Of a stretch of 64,000 nt of DNA, positions 34,571 through 43,639 are shown one piece after another (position 1 is the stretch's first letter; the number at the start of each line of letters is the position of its first letter). The DNA comes from UBA1672 sp050633285 (GTDB taxonomy: Bacteria; Pseudomonadota; Alphaproteobacteria; Micavibrionales; Micavibrionaceae). Below the pieces are notes generated by a model. The model was not told the DNA's origin. It saw nothing but the letters and a program-made list of their open reading frames with translations, and searched no databases. Location of the stretch: the NCBI GenBank assembly GCA_050633285.1, contig JBOEGG010000005.1, positions 1 through 64,000 of the forward strand. Reading direction: 5' to 3'. Position numbers and translations under genes: made by a program.

Positions 34571-35467
34571 ATGAGACAATCCACAAATCATCTTTTTATG
34601 GTCGAGCCGGCCGTCTTTTATGCTAATCCACAGACAATGGACACCAATGCCTATCAGGTTGAGGGTGTGGAAGAGAGCCACAATATTACCTTGAGGAAGG
34701 CTTTGACAGAATTTCGTGTGTATCGCGATATGTTGGTCGAGCAAGGTGTTATGGTGAGTACAGTTTTAGGACATAATGATTGTCCTGATATGGTGTTTCC
34801 GAACTGGGCTTCAACATATGATGATGGGCGTTTAATTTTGTATCCAATGTTGAATGAGAATAGAAGTGCAGAGCGCACGCCGCAAATTATTGAATTTCTA
34901 AAACATTATTATCCAAAAGTTGAAGATTGGAGTGGTTATGAAGCACAAGGGTTAGCGCTTGAAAGTACGGCCAGTATTGTGTCCGATCATGTTAATCGCT
35001 TTGCTTACTCAGGTGTTTCGCGTCGTACATCTTCTGAGCTTGTGCGTAAATGGGCTGACTTTATGGGATATGATGTGTTGAGTTTCGAGACACAAAGTCA
35101 TGCTGGAATTCCTGTGTATCATACTGATTTTTTAATGTATATCGGCAGTGAAATGGCAGGGATTTGTCTGGAATGTATTACAGATGATGAAATGCGCCGC
35201 GTGGTGATGGACAGATTATCGCAAACACATGATGTCGTTGTGTTCACCTTAGAGCAATTACAGGCGAATTGTTGTAACGCGCTTGAGGTTATTGGGGCAG
35301 GTGGAGAGCGTATGTTGACGATGTCTAAGGCGGCTCATAACATGCTTGATGATGCACAATTACAAGTGATCGAGAAGCATTACTCGACGCTCATTTGTCC
35401 TGACCTCTCTACTTTAGAGAAATATGGTGGTGGATCGGCGCGTTGTATGTTGATGGAGCTATTTTAG
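34571..35467 (+). CDS. Amidinotransferase-fold protein, CtlX-like
   Basis: 298 residues from the ATG at 34571; a longer frame starts at 34502, but the conserved part begins just after the chosen start (FMVEPAVFYANPQTMDTNAY). The fold is that of guanidine-modifying enzymes: LGHNDCPDMVFPNW, the NRSAERTP motif, HTDFLMYIG, and the catalytic Cys292 in the final GGGSARCMLME. CtlX proteins act on citrulline and relatives; the substrate here is unproven. It converges with the membrane gene at 35464, overlapping four bases. Confidence 0.85.
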   Translation: MRQSTNHLFMVEPAVFYANPQTMDTNAYQVEGVEESHNITLRKALTEFRVYRDMLVEQGVMVSTVLGHNDCPDMVFPNWASTYDDGRLILYPMLNENRSAERTPQIIEFLKHYYPKVEDWSGYEAQGLALESTASIVSDHVNRFAYSGVSRRTSSELVRKWADFMGYDVLSFETQSHAGIPVYHTDFLMYIGSEMAGICLECITDDEMRRVVMDRLSQTHDVVVFTLEQLQANCCNALEVIGAGGERMLTMSKAAHNMLDDAQLQVIEKHYSTLICPDLSTLEKYGGGSARCMLMELF

Positions 35468-36060
35468 TAGTAGATGTCTATTGCTGTTGTCCATATGACT
35501 TGTGATGGAGTGAATGGACGTAAGGGTCTGATATATATGGCAGTAATTTCATCTGGGTAGCTGCTGTATTCATTTCCAAACTTCTGACAGAGATATGAAA
35601 ATGTTTGTTTTTGTTTGTTCTGGCTTATATCTACTGTGACGTCTGTTAGCTTATATTCGTTTTGATCATTCCCTATTATAATAATTTCAGCGATGGCTTC
35701 GCCATTCATTTGCGCACGTTTTAGCCGTTTTGCGTCAATCGATTTTTTATTCTCGTTTTGTGGTGTTGAGCTGAAGCGAAAGCACAGTCCTGTATTTCGG
35801 CCTAACATACGCAGAGGTTTTGTATGAGTATATTTTTTTGGTTGATCTAATGTTTCTTCTTTGTCATCCAGAATTATATTTTGAATAGTATTTTGAAATA
35901 GCGTTTCAACTATTTCATTGGGAATACGGGTGATAATGAACTGTGGTATTGGGCTAAAAATAAAGAGAGCAAAGAAAACAAGAAGCGCAATAAAAACGGT
36001 GTAACCACTAATAACGAATTTAGCCTTCTTTTGTTTTTTACTTTTCGGATTTGCTATCAT
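35464..36060 (-). CDS. Hypothetical membrane-anchored protein
   Basis: 198 residues with a basic N-terminus and one strong membrane segment (FVISGYTVFIALLVFFALFI). The rest, about 150 residues, would lie outside the membrane and contains two cysteines (NTGLCFRF, SYLCQKFG). No family is recognised. It overlaps the convergent CtlX-like gene by four bases and lies 51 bases downstream of the M3 peptidase gene on the same strand. Confidence 0.7.
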   Translation of the reverse strand: MIANPKSKKQKKAKFVISGYTVFIALLVFFALFIFSPIPQFIITRIPNEIVETLFQNTIQNIILDDKEETLDQPKKYTHTKPLRMLGRNTGLCFRFSSTPQNENKKSIDAKRLKRAQMNGEAIAEIIIIGNDQNEYKLTDVTVDISQNKQKQTFSYLCQKFGNEYSSYPDEITAIYIRPLRPFTPSQVIWTTAIDIYY

Positions 36061-36111
36061 TTTGTTAGTTTCTATTACGTTTTTAGGGTGATCGTTATGC
36101 TCACTTTCTCG

Positions 36112-38160
36112 TTAAGCTGTCTTTTTCTCTAATAATCCCTCGCGGCGCAAGAGCGCATCAGGGTCTGCGTCGCGGCCACGGAAACGTTTATATAGGATAT
36201 CCGGCTTTTCACTACCGCCACGAGACAGGATGTTGTCCTTATAGCTTTGTGCTGTCTCAGGGTCGTATAGCCCTTTTTCAAGGAAGAGTTCAAACGTGTC
36301 TGCGTCTAATACTTCTGCCCATTTGTAGCTATAATATCCGGCGCTATAGCCTCCTGCAAAAATATGTCCGAAGGAGGTTGATGTCGGGCCTGCCAAGCGT
36401 GGGAAGAGGGCGGTGTCTTTTGTTGCCTCATCCTCAAATGCGGCGACGTCATCAATTGTTGACGGGTCGGCAGTGTGCCATGCCATGTCTAATGTGCCGA
36501 GGCCAACCTGACGTAATCCTGCCCAGCCGACCATGAAGTGCATGGATTTACGGAGTTTGTTAACCAAGTCGGCAGGAATTTTTTCGCCTGTTTCATAATG
36601 TTCGGCAAAGCTATCGAGCATTTCTTTCTCGTAGCACCAGTTTTCTTGTAATTGTGAGGGGAGTTCAACAAAGTCCCAAAGCACAGATGTTCCGGCAAGT
36701 GAACGGTATGTTACATCGGAAAGCAGTGCGTGCACTGCATGTCCCATTTCATGGTACAGGGTTGTGACTTCACCATGTGTTAAAAGGGATGGTTTGTCTG
36801 CGGTTGGTTTTGTAAAGTTACAAACGATGGCAATTACGGGGCGTTCAATTTTACCATCAAAGATACCTTGATCACGATAGCTTGTTTTCCATGCGCCTTG
36901 GTTTTTCCCTGTGCGCGGGTGGAAATCACCATAGAGCGTTCCTATGAAGCTGTTGTCATGTTCGTTATAGACATCAAATGCTTTTACATCATCATGCCAT
37001 GTTGCGTATTTTTCGGATTGGGTAAATTTTAGGCCGAATAACTTACTGAAATGGTTGAAACATCCGTCTAAAACCTTGTCTAGTTGATAGTATGGGCGGA
37101 AGTCTTCGGATGTAAATTCAAATAATTTTTGTTTTAACTTTTCGGCGTAATAGCCGATATCCCAAGGTTTAAGATCATCGACCCCATGCTCGTCCTTGGC
37201 AAAGTTTGTGAGCATGTCTAGATCTTGTTGTGCGGCTGGTTTATACGCGGCTTTTAACTTGTCGAGAAAGCCGAGAACTGTTTCAGGGGACTTTGCCATG
37301 CGCTCTTCCAGAACGTAATGTGCATGTGTGTCAAACCCCAACAGATTTGCTCGTTCTTTACGTAATGAAACGATTTTTTTAATGTTGTCAGAATTGTCGT
37401 ATTCGTTATTCCATGCGCGTGAACTGAATGCGCGCCAGATTTGTTCGCGGTGTTCGCGGCTATCGGCATATTGAAGGAATGGGCCGAAGCTTGGATAATC
37501 TAGGGTGAATAACCATTTATTGCTGTACCCTTTTTCTGCGGCGGCGTGTGCGGCGGCTTCGATTGCGCTATCCGGTAGCCCTGCAAGGTCGTCTTTACTC
37601 TCAATGGTAAGCTCAAAGCTTTCGGCGGATTTTACGGCATTTTGCATGAAAGCGGGGTTTAGTGTTGAGAGCTCTTGAGAAATTGCACGCAATCGCTCTT
37701 TCTTTTTATCATCTAGTAATGCGCCACTGCGGACAAAACCGCGGTAGCTATCATCTAATAAGGTGTATTGTTCAGGTGTCAGCTCAAGCGAGTCGCGTAT
37801 ATCGTAGACGGCTTTTACGCGTTTGAATAATTCTTCATCTAGGGCAACGTCACTGGAGAAGCTTGCGTTTATGGGGCCGATTTTTGTGGCTAGCTCATGT
37901 AGGTCGTCGCCGCCCATTGCGGAGAGCTGATTGTAGAAAACGCCTGCGGCCTGTCCAAGTTGTTCTGATGCGTTTTCCAATGCGATGATGGTATTTTCAA
38001 ACGTGGTTGCATCTTTATTGTTCTTTATTGTATCAATGTTTGCGCGTGCACTCTTTATTGCTTCTTCTATAGCAGGCAAATAATGCTCTGTTTTTATCAG
38101 GTCAAAATGCGGTGCTTGATTTGGTAATGTTGATTTTTGTAGAAGCGGGTTACTGGACAT
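36112..38160 (-). CDS. M3 family oligopeptidase (OpdA/Dcp type)
   Basis: Zinc peptidase that degrades short peptides in the cytoplasm. 682 residues, the usual size. The zinc motif is HEMGH at residues 470-474 (TLYHEMGHAVHAL), with the distal Glu near 499 (DFVELPSQL). The C-terminal part (GYYSYKWAEVLDADTFELF) is also typical. No signal peptide is visible. OpdA/PrlC versus Dcp cannot be settled by eye. It is divergent from mnmD, with 56 bp between. Confidence 0.94.
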   Translation of the reverse strand: MSSNPLLQKSTLPNQAPHFDLIKTEHYLPAIEEAIKSARANIDTIKNNKDATTFENTIIALENASEQLGQAAGVFYNQLSAMGGDDLHELATKIGPINASFSSDVALDEELFKRVKAVYDIRDSLELTPEQYTLLDDSYRGFVRSGALLDDKKKERLRAISQELSTLNPAFMQNAVKSAESFELTIESKDDLAGLPDSAIEAAAHAAAEKGYSNKWLFTLDYPSFGPFLQYADSREHREQIWRAFSSRAWNNEYDNSDNIKKIVSLRKERANLLGFDTHAHYVLEERMAKSPETVLGFLDKLKAAYKPAAQQDLDMLTNFAKDEHGVDDLKPWDIGYYAEKLKQKLFEFTSEDFRPYYQLDKVLDGCFNHFSKLFGLKFTQSEKYATWHDDVKAFDVYNEHDNSFIGTLYGDFHPRTGKNQGAWKTSYRDQGIFDGKIERPVIAIVCNFTKPTADKPSLLTHGEVTTLYHEMGHAVHALLSDVTYRSLAGTSVLWDFVELPSQLQENWCYEKEMLDSFAEHYETGEKIPADLVNKLRKSMHFMVGWAGLRQVGLGTLDMAWHTADPSTIDDVAAFEDEATKDTALFPRLAGPTSTSFGHIFAGGYSAGYYSYKWAEVLDADTFELFLEKGLYDPETAQSYKDNILSRGGSEKPDILYKRFRGRDADPDALLRREGLLEKKTA

Positions 38161-38216
38161 GCAAATATCTTCCTGTTAGATCACTTATTCATTGATTAGA
38201 AGACTATAAAAGTAAA

Positions 38217-38900
38217 ATGACTGATAAGACAATACCCGTTCCGAGATCGGAGCAATTTGATGATGTATATTTTTCTGTACATGACGGTTTGGCAGAAACA
38301 CAGCATGTGTTTTTGGCGGGGAATGACTTACCGCAAAGATGGCGGGGGAGGGATCATTTTACGATCTGTGAAACAGGGTTTGGAACGGGTTTAAATTTCC
38401 TTGCTGCGCTTCAAATGTGGAAAAGGGATCCTGAGCGACCGGACAATTTGCATTTTATATCATTTGAAAAGTTTCCGTTGGATCGTGACTTTATTGAACA
38501 GAGTCTTTTTCACTGGGGGGAGTTGTCCGAATTATCGGACGTTTTTTTGTCCAATTATCCGTCTGATTTACATGATGGAATTCATAAGTTTTATGTTGTT
38601 GACGGTGTTCAGGTAACATTGATTTTTGGTGATGTGAATGATGCTATTCCAGTTTTGAATGATGCTATTGATTGTTGGTTTTTGGATGGGTTTAAGCCTT
38701 CGTCTAATCCGGATATGTGGAGCGATATTGTTTTTCAAAATATGGCTCGGTTGAGTAATCGCGGGGCAAGCTTTGCTACATTTACGGCGGCGGGGTTTGT
38801 GCGCCGTGGGTTACAAGGGGTAGGGTTTGATGTGCGAAAAGTTTGTGGGTTTGGTCGGAAGCGCGAGATGGCTGTGGGGCGGTATTTACCCGATCTCTAG
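38217..38900 (+). CDS. mnmD: tRNA 5-methylaminomethyl-2-thiouridine methyltransferase (MnmD/MnmC N-domain)
   Basis: Final step of mnm5s2U34 formation, using SAM. 227 residues, the length of the MnmC methyltransferase domain alone. Motifs: FDDVYFSVHDGLAETQHVF at the start, SAM loop ETGFGTGLNFLAA, WFLDGFKPSSNPDMW, and the family end FGRKREMAVG. In E. coli this domain is fused to the oxidase domain, which here is a separate gene at 39580. The gene ends inside the convergent interrupted gene. Confidence 0.93.
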   Translation: MTDKTIPVPRSEQFDDVYFSVHDGLAETQHVFLAGNDLPQRWRGRDHFTICETGFGTGLNFLAALQMWKRDPERPDNLHFISFEKFPLDRDFIEQSLFHWGELSELSDVFLSNYPSDLHDGIHKFYVVDGVQVTLIFGDVNDAIPVLNDAIDCWFLDGFKPSSNPDMWSDIVFQNMARLSNRGASFATFTAAGFVRRGLQGVGFDVRKVCGFGRKREMAVGRYLPDL

Positions 38901-39497
38901 TATGTCTCTAATTTCTTTCAAGTTATTCGCGGCCTGATCAAAGTCTGTGTCTGTTGCATATTGTGATGTATCCGCGATCGAGAAATCATTATCGGGATTG
39001 ACCTGTGGGATATCTTCAGGAGTCATGTCTGTTGTTAGTTTTTGTCGTTTTATGCGTTGTATATGGCGGAGTGTAGGGGATTCAAGCAATTTAATTGCTT
39101 CGTCTAATGCTTGGTAACCGACACTCTCTGTCATGTATTTTGTACTTTTTTCGATTTGATGATCTTTGAATGGCTCTTCTGATAGAAGGTCTTTGTAATG
39201 TGTTTTTGCATTATCGAATATATCTTGAAGCTGTTCTTTTGAAACTGTGGCGTCCATGTTGCCTGTATTTAACAGTTCATCCATGTTTTTCGTCATTAAG
39301 GCATCATCTAGGGCAAAGAAAACTTGATTGATGCGTTGCACCAGTGTCTCGTGATGTTCGGGGAATTCTAGTGTCGCAAGATCTCCGCGTTCTTCTTTTA
39401 CTCCTGTTGAAAGAGTTCAGTTGCGTGAAATCAGTTTAAAGGAAGGATATAGCTTGGAACGTAGTTTAGATATGTTATATGACTTATCTTCGGACAT
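38886..39497 (-). pseudogene. Small gene interrupted by an in-frame TGA
   Basis: A frame of 203 codons from the ATG at 39497 runs to 38886 but is broken by a TGA at 39417-39419 after 26 residues (MSEDKSYNISKLRSKL at the start). The sequence after the stop stays coding-like (KEERGDLATLEFPEHHET), upstream of the first plain start, GTG 39341, which has no ribosome-binding site. The product is acidic, soluble and helical, and of no known family. It may be a recent pseudogene, or the 3' part may be expressed from a non-standard start. It overlaps mnmD by 15 bases. Confidence 0.6.
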
Positions 39498-39579
39498 GTT
39501 TTTTTCTTTAACTCTAATTTCTTTGTCTATGGGGTATAGGTGTGTTTCTGTGTTATGTCAATAGATTAGCGGTGAAGTT

Positions 39580-40608
39580 ATGCGTATCAACATAATTGGT
39601 GGTGGTTTGGCGGGGTGTGCGCTTGCGTATGTATTAAAAAAACGTGGTATGGAGCCTGTTATTTATGAGGCGTCTTCTGATCTTGCGAGTGGTGCGTCGG
39701 GGAATGAGGTCGGGCTTTATAACCCCAGATTCACCGCGCAACTAGATGAGGCAGGTATTTTTTATACGGCGGCCTTTCGTGAGGTGTTGGATGTGTTTGG
39801 GCAGGCCGGTAAAGATATTGAGTGTGATCCTTGTGGTACGCTGCACCTGATGGATATTGAACGTAAGCAGAAGCGTTATCCCAAAACTGTGCAAAGCTGG
39901 CAATGGCCGAAGGATGATATGTATGTCGTCAATGCGCAGGAAGCATCGGATATAGCGGGGGTTGAGCTTATACATGATTGTTTGTATATCGAAAAATCAG
40001 GGAAGGTTTCTCCAAGGAAGTTGTGTGCGTATTATGCGCGTGGTGTTGAAGTTCATTTAAATGCATCAATTGATAATCTTACCTTGTTACAGGGGGAGGT
40101 AAATATTTTGGCTTGCGGTATGGGGGTGTTGAAGTTTGAGGTGGCGGCAGGCTTACCATTAATGGCGGTGCGTGGTCAGGTGTCTTATATTCAGGCGAGT
40201 GCGTATTCAAGTCTGTTGAAGGTCGCGTTGTGTTATGGGGGGTATATTGCCCCTGCGGATAATGGTGTGCATTGTATTGGCGCCACTTTTCAACGGTGGC
40301 TTGAGCATTGTAACTGTTTGGAAGAGGATGATTTAGCCAATATAGAGAAGATGATTGAGGCGATTCCATCTCTTGAAACCCCTTATGACGTAATGAAAAG
40401 TAGGGCATCTGTTCGTACATCATCGAAAGACTATTTTCCGGTTGTTGGCCAATTTTTAGATGGCATTTATATTTCAACGGCTCATGGGTCTCATGGGATT
40501 TTAAGCTCTTTATTATCGGCTGTAATTTTGTCCGATATGGTTACGGGTGTTGATAATACTATGCCTTCATCTGTTTTGAATGCGTTGTCTCCGTTGCGAT
40601 TTTCTTGA
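39580..40608 (+). CDS. mnmC: FAD-dependent cmnm5U34 oxidoreductase (MnmC C-domain)
   Basis: 342 residues. An N-terminal FAD motif (INIIGGGLAGCALAYVLKKR) is followed by MnmC-like elements: ASDLASGASGNEVGLYNPR, then VRGQVSYIQ, then GATFQRW and SRASVRTSSKDYFPVVG, and the end AHGSHGILSSLLSA. In E. coli this domain removes the carboxymethyl group and is fused behind the methyltransferase. Here it stands alone, about 680 bp downstream of mnmD on the same strand, with an interrupted minus-strand gene between. Confidence 0.9.
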   Translation: MRINIIGGGLAGCALAYVLKKRGMEPVIYEASSDLASGASGNEVGLYNPRFTAQLDEAGIFYTAAFREVLDVFGQAGKDIECDPCGTLHLMDIERKQKRYPKTVQSWQWPKDDMYVVNAQEASDIAGVELIHDCLYIEKSGKVSPRKLCAYYARGVEVHLNASIDNLTLLQGEVNILACGMGVLKFEVAAGLPLMAVRGQVSYIQASAYSSLLKVALCYGGYIAPADNGVHCIGATFQRWLEHCNCLEEDDLANIEKMIEAIPSLETPYDVMKSRASVRTSSKDYFPVVGQFLDGIYISTAHGSHGILSSLLSAVILSDMVTGVDNTMPSSVLNALSPLRFS

Positions 40609-40673
40609 TAAAATTTTACGAAATATTATGTTTTCAAAAATATAATGGGGAAATGGAACAAGGGGGCCGTACC

Positions 40674-40844
40674 ATGAAGAAATATATAAAAGCATATTGG
40701 GAGCAGCGCGATGGCGCGACTGCAGTTGAATATGCATTGATTGCATCGGGTATTGCTGCGGCTATTGCAGCGACTGTTTATTTGCTTGGCGATTCAATGC
40801 TTGCCATGTATTTACAAATTTCTGCCAGTTTTGGCGGAAGTTAA
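40674..40844 (+). CDS. Flp/Fap-type pilin
   Basis: 56 residues from the ATG at 40674, with AAGGGGG seven bases upstream. A short leader ends in Gly14, followed by ATAVEYALIASGIAAAIAA with Glu at +5, the classic prepilin peptidase site and hydrophobic helix of Flp pilins. No tad assembly genes are nearby, so it would depend on machinery encoded elsewhere. A strong terminator follows at once, consistent with a separately transcribed pilin. Confidence 0.92.
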   Translation: MKKYIKAYWEQRDGATAVEYALIASGIAAAIAATVYLLGDSMLAMYLQISASFGGS

Positions 40845-40867
40845 AAAACATTAATTCTAAAGTTTTA

Positions 40868-40892
40868 AGCCCCGCGATTGCGGGGTTTTCTT
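40868..40892 (+). terminator. Rho-independent terminator
   Basis: Arms CCCCGC and GCGGGG with loop GATT, flanked by A and T runs, ending with TTTTCTTTTT. It ends the pilin gene. Confidence 0.9.
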
Positions 40893-41024
40893 TTTGATGG
40901 GTAAATTATCGTGAAGATATTTATTCTTTGGATGAATGTATATTATGACATAAAGCATCTGGTCTTCGTTTTTTGCTGTGATAAGCTATGCTGAATTATT
41001 AAACAAGATATTAGGCATTCTTAG

Positions 41025-42155
41025 ATGCTGGATTTTATAGAGCCGCATTATTTATATGTTCCGGTCGCAGCGTTCATGCTTGTGGTTTTACTGGTGATGC
41101 CGTTTCGTAAGCTTGCAAGGCTGTTGGGTATTGTTGATGCGCCCGGTGGGCGTAAACAACATGATAAAGCTATTCCCCCGATTGGCGGGTTAATTATATT
41201 TACAGTATTCTTAAGTCTCAGCGTGATTGTAGGGGCGGTTGATTTGCGTGAATATTGGCCTCTTTATACCTCTTTAATATTGTTATTAATGTCAGGTGCG
41301 CTGGATGATATGTTTTCGCTTAATGCGTGGGTGAAGTTTTGCGTACATATTTTTGCCGCGGCGTTAATTGCATTTGTGGGCGGCGTACAAGCTGCGTATT
41401 TAGGGGATTTGTTTGGGTTTGGTGTGGTTTGGACGGGTTTTATGTCTTATCCGTTTACGATCATTGCTATTGTATTACTCATTAACGCGATGAATTTGAT
41501 TGATGGTATGGATGGCCTTGCAGGCGGGCTGTCGGTTGTGATGTTCTGTTGGATGATTGTGGCGTGTGTTTGTGCCGGGTGGTATCAGGATGTTTATGTT
41601 CTGAGTATATTGGTTGGTAGTGTCGTCGGATTTTTAGTGTTTAATATGCGTAACCCTTGGCGGCGTAAGGCGAGTTTATTCCTTGGTGATGCAGGGAGTA
41701 TGTCATTGGGCTTAAGCATTGCCTGGTTTGCTGTACATTTGGCTAGAGGGCCGCAAACGCCGATAGAGCCAATTGCTGTTGCTTGGATTATTGGGTTTCC
41801 GATTTTTGATACATGCGCGCAGTTTTATAGGCGTATACGTGCAGGGCGTGATCCGTTTTCTCCTGATCGGGGGCATTTTCATCACCATTTCATAGACGCA
41901 GGTGTGCCGGTTCGCAAGGCTAGCGTGATTATTATTGCTTTAGTGGCATTAATGGGAGGCATTGGTATTGGTGGTGTTGCGATGGGCGTTCCAAACGTAG
42001 TCTTAACTGTGGGTTGGGTTGCTTTGCTATTTGTGCATATTGCAATGTCTTATAAGCCGGAACGCTATGTGTGTTTGATACGTAAGTTATGTTTTATCTC
42101 TGATGAGGATAAGAGCGCATCTGTACAATGTGCGGATAAAGGTTCATGTCTTTGA
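41025..42155 (+). CDS. WecA/MraY-family undecaprenyl-phosphate sugar-1-P transferase
   Basis: 376 residues with about ten membrane segments. Family motifs: DAPGGRKQHDKAIPPIGG, DDMFSLN, NAMNLIDGMDGLAGG, FLGDAGSMSLG, and the histidine motif DRGHFHHHFIDAG. These fit WecA-like enzymes that start O-antigen or capsule glycans by loading HexNAc-1-P on the lipid carrier. Together with the GDP-fucose operon it suggests surface polysaccharide synthesis, but no glycosyltransferases are between them. Confidence 0.92.
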   Translation: MLDFIEPHYLYVPVAAFMLVVLLVMPFRKLARLLGIVDAPGGRKQHDKAIPPIGGLIIFTVFLSLSVIVGAVDLREYWPLYTSLILLLMSGALDDMFSLNAWVKFCVHIFAAALIAFVGGVQAAYLGDLFGFGVVWTGFMSYPFTIIAIVLLINAMNLIDGMDGLAGGLSVVMFCWMIVACVCAGWYQDVYVLSILVGSVVGFLVFNMRNPWRRKASLFLGDAGSMSLGLSIAWFAVHLARGPQTPIEPIAVAWIIGFPIFDTCAQFYRRIRAGRDPFSPDRGHFHHHFIDAGVPVRKASVIIIALVALMGGIGIGGVAMGVPNVVLTVGWVALLFVHIAMSYKPERYVCLIRKLCFISDEDKSASVQCADKGSCL

Positions 42156-42274
42156 TTGCTGATATTGACGTGAAGGGGTGTGCGTCATAAAGTGGCGCCT
42201 ATATTGAAGGGCTGCGTTTTTAAGTGATGAAAAGTATAATAATAAGCTCAAATCGTTATCTGTTGTGTTCACGC

Positions 42275-43546
42275 ATGAAGCATATTGTTCGCTTGTGCTT
42301 GGGGTTCGTTTCGTGTGCTTTTCTGACGGGGTGTGTGCAAAGCGCTGATTTCCCTGATTTATCGTCTTTTAAGTTGACGCCAAAAGGGGCGCAAGGGGGC
42401 GAGCGTGTGGGTGAAGAGCCTGTTATACCTATTGTTATTCCTAGTGAGGCATTGCTTGATGCGGATGGAAACTGGAATCTTGTTGAAAAGGGACGAGAGT
42501 ACGACCCTGCACAAGCACATTTAGAAGCGCGTAAGCGTGTGAATACAAAGAGTTGGAAGACAAACAAGGATTTAGCCGCTCATTTTCAGCCTGATGCAAA
42601 AAGTGGTGAAGATGGTAAAATTCGAGTTTTAAAGCTTGAACGCCAAAATGATGCGCGGGATACATCTTTTGATGAGTATGAAGTGGCGGAAACATCTATT
42701 GTAAAGCCAACGACGACTGTTGCAGAAATAGATTTGGTGAAAAAGATCACGGATTTGTTTGGAACTGCGGATGGTGTGCCAGTTCCAAGGGCTAAGCCGG
42801 TTAAGGAGCCTCGTGTGAGGGATGTTCGTGTTGTGGCACAGCAGAATAATAAAAAAGTGTCAGACCATCCACGTATGGTTGGGGATGTGATTATTCCGCC
42901 ATTAACGCCGAAACGTAAAATTTCTTTGCCCGTTGCCGTATCTACTGTGGCAGTTGCACAGCTTCCCATAAAGAAGGTGGAGGCAATAGTCGGGCAAGAG
43001 GATGATCGTGCAGAAAATTTGGATGATGGTGTGATTGTGCCGCGTAGAAAACCTTTGCGCGGTGTAAAACCTTCATCTTCTGCGTCGCAATATAAAGCAG
43101 TTAAGGCAACAGCGTTAATTGCTGAGAATGGCGGTGCTCCGATACCCGTATCTAAGCCGAAATCGCGATACAAGACGAGCCGTAATGTTTTAGAAAAGGG
43201 TATCCCTTCATCAAAAACTGTTCGCTTAACCAAGGTGAGAGCGGGTAATCATCCGGACAGGACACGTGTGGTTATTGAAGTGACGCGTGCTACAAATTAT
43301 AAAGTTGCAGTTGATCATATTCGTAAAGTATTGCGTGTAAAGATCACAAATGCACGTAGTTCACTGAATACCAAGGGAACTTTTTCGGGAAATAAGCTCT
43401 TGGGCTCATATGTTATGCGGTCTTTAAATGATGGTAGTATTTTATTAGAAATGCGTTTGAAATCTTCTGCGCGAATTTTAGATACGATGCTTTTGCGCCC
43501 GAATACATCATCACAGCACCGTATTGTCATTGACCTAAAGGGTTAA
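42275..43546 (+). CDS. Lipoprotein with Pro-rich repeats and AMIN-like domain
   Basis: About 423 residues from the ATG at 42275, chosen because the lipoprotein signal starts there (FVSCAFLTGC, lipidated Cys); ATG 42227 and GTG 42224 lie upstream. The middle is disordered, with recurring VPVPRAKP-like motifs: VPVPRAKP, VIVPRRKP, PIPVSKPK, IIPPLTPK. The last 110 residues resemble an AMIN domain (VRLTKVRAGNHPDRTRVVIE, then HRIVIDLKG), which binds peptidoglycan. Probably an envelope protein. No enzyme domain is seen. Confidence 0.75.
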   Translation: MKHIVRLCLGFVSCAFLTGCVQSADFPDLSSFKLTPKGAQGGERVGEEPVIPIVIPSEALLDADGNWNLVEKGREYDPAQAHLEARKRVNTKSWKTNKDLAAHFQPDAKSGEDGKIRVLKLERQNDARDTSFDEYEVAETSIVKPTTTVAEIDLVKKITDLFGTADGVPVPRAKPVKEPRVRDVRVVAQQNNKKVSDHPRMVGDVIIPPLTPKRKISLPVAVSTVAVAQLPIKKVEAIVGQEDDRAENLDDGVIVPRRKPLRGVKPSSSASQYKAVKATALIAENGGAPIPVSKPKSRYKTSRNVLEKGIPSSKTVRLTKVRAGNHPDRTRVVIEVTRATNYKVAVDHIRKVLRVKITNARSSLNTKGTFSGNKLLGSYVMRSLNDGSILLEMRLKSSARILDTMLLRPNTSSQHRIVIDLKG

Positions 43547-43639
43547 TTCTCGGGTTTTATAATTCTGTATTTTTTATCGAAGGGTTTGTCTTTTCGTCTC
43601 GTATTATTGGTATCTAATCATAATGAAAAGGACATAGAC

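Noticed and set aside
39417..39419. TGA as selenocysteine or reassigned codon
   Set aside because: No SECIS-like hairpin was noticed after it, and many other genes in the window end with TGA, so UGA is a normal stop here.
42586..43233. Minus-strand frame of 215 codons
   Set aside because: It lies wholly opposite the lipoprotein gene, with a Ser/Thr/Phe-rich shadow-like composition and no independent signals.
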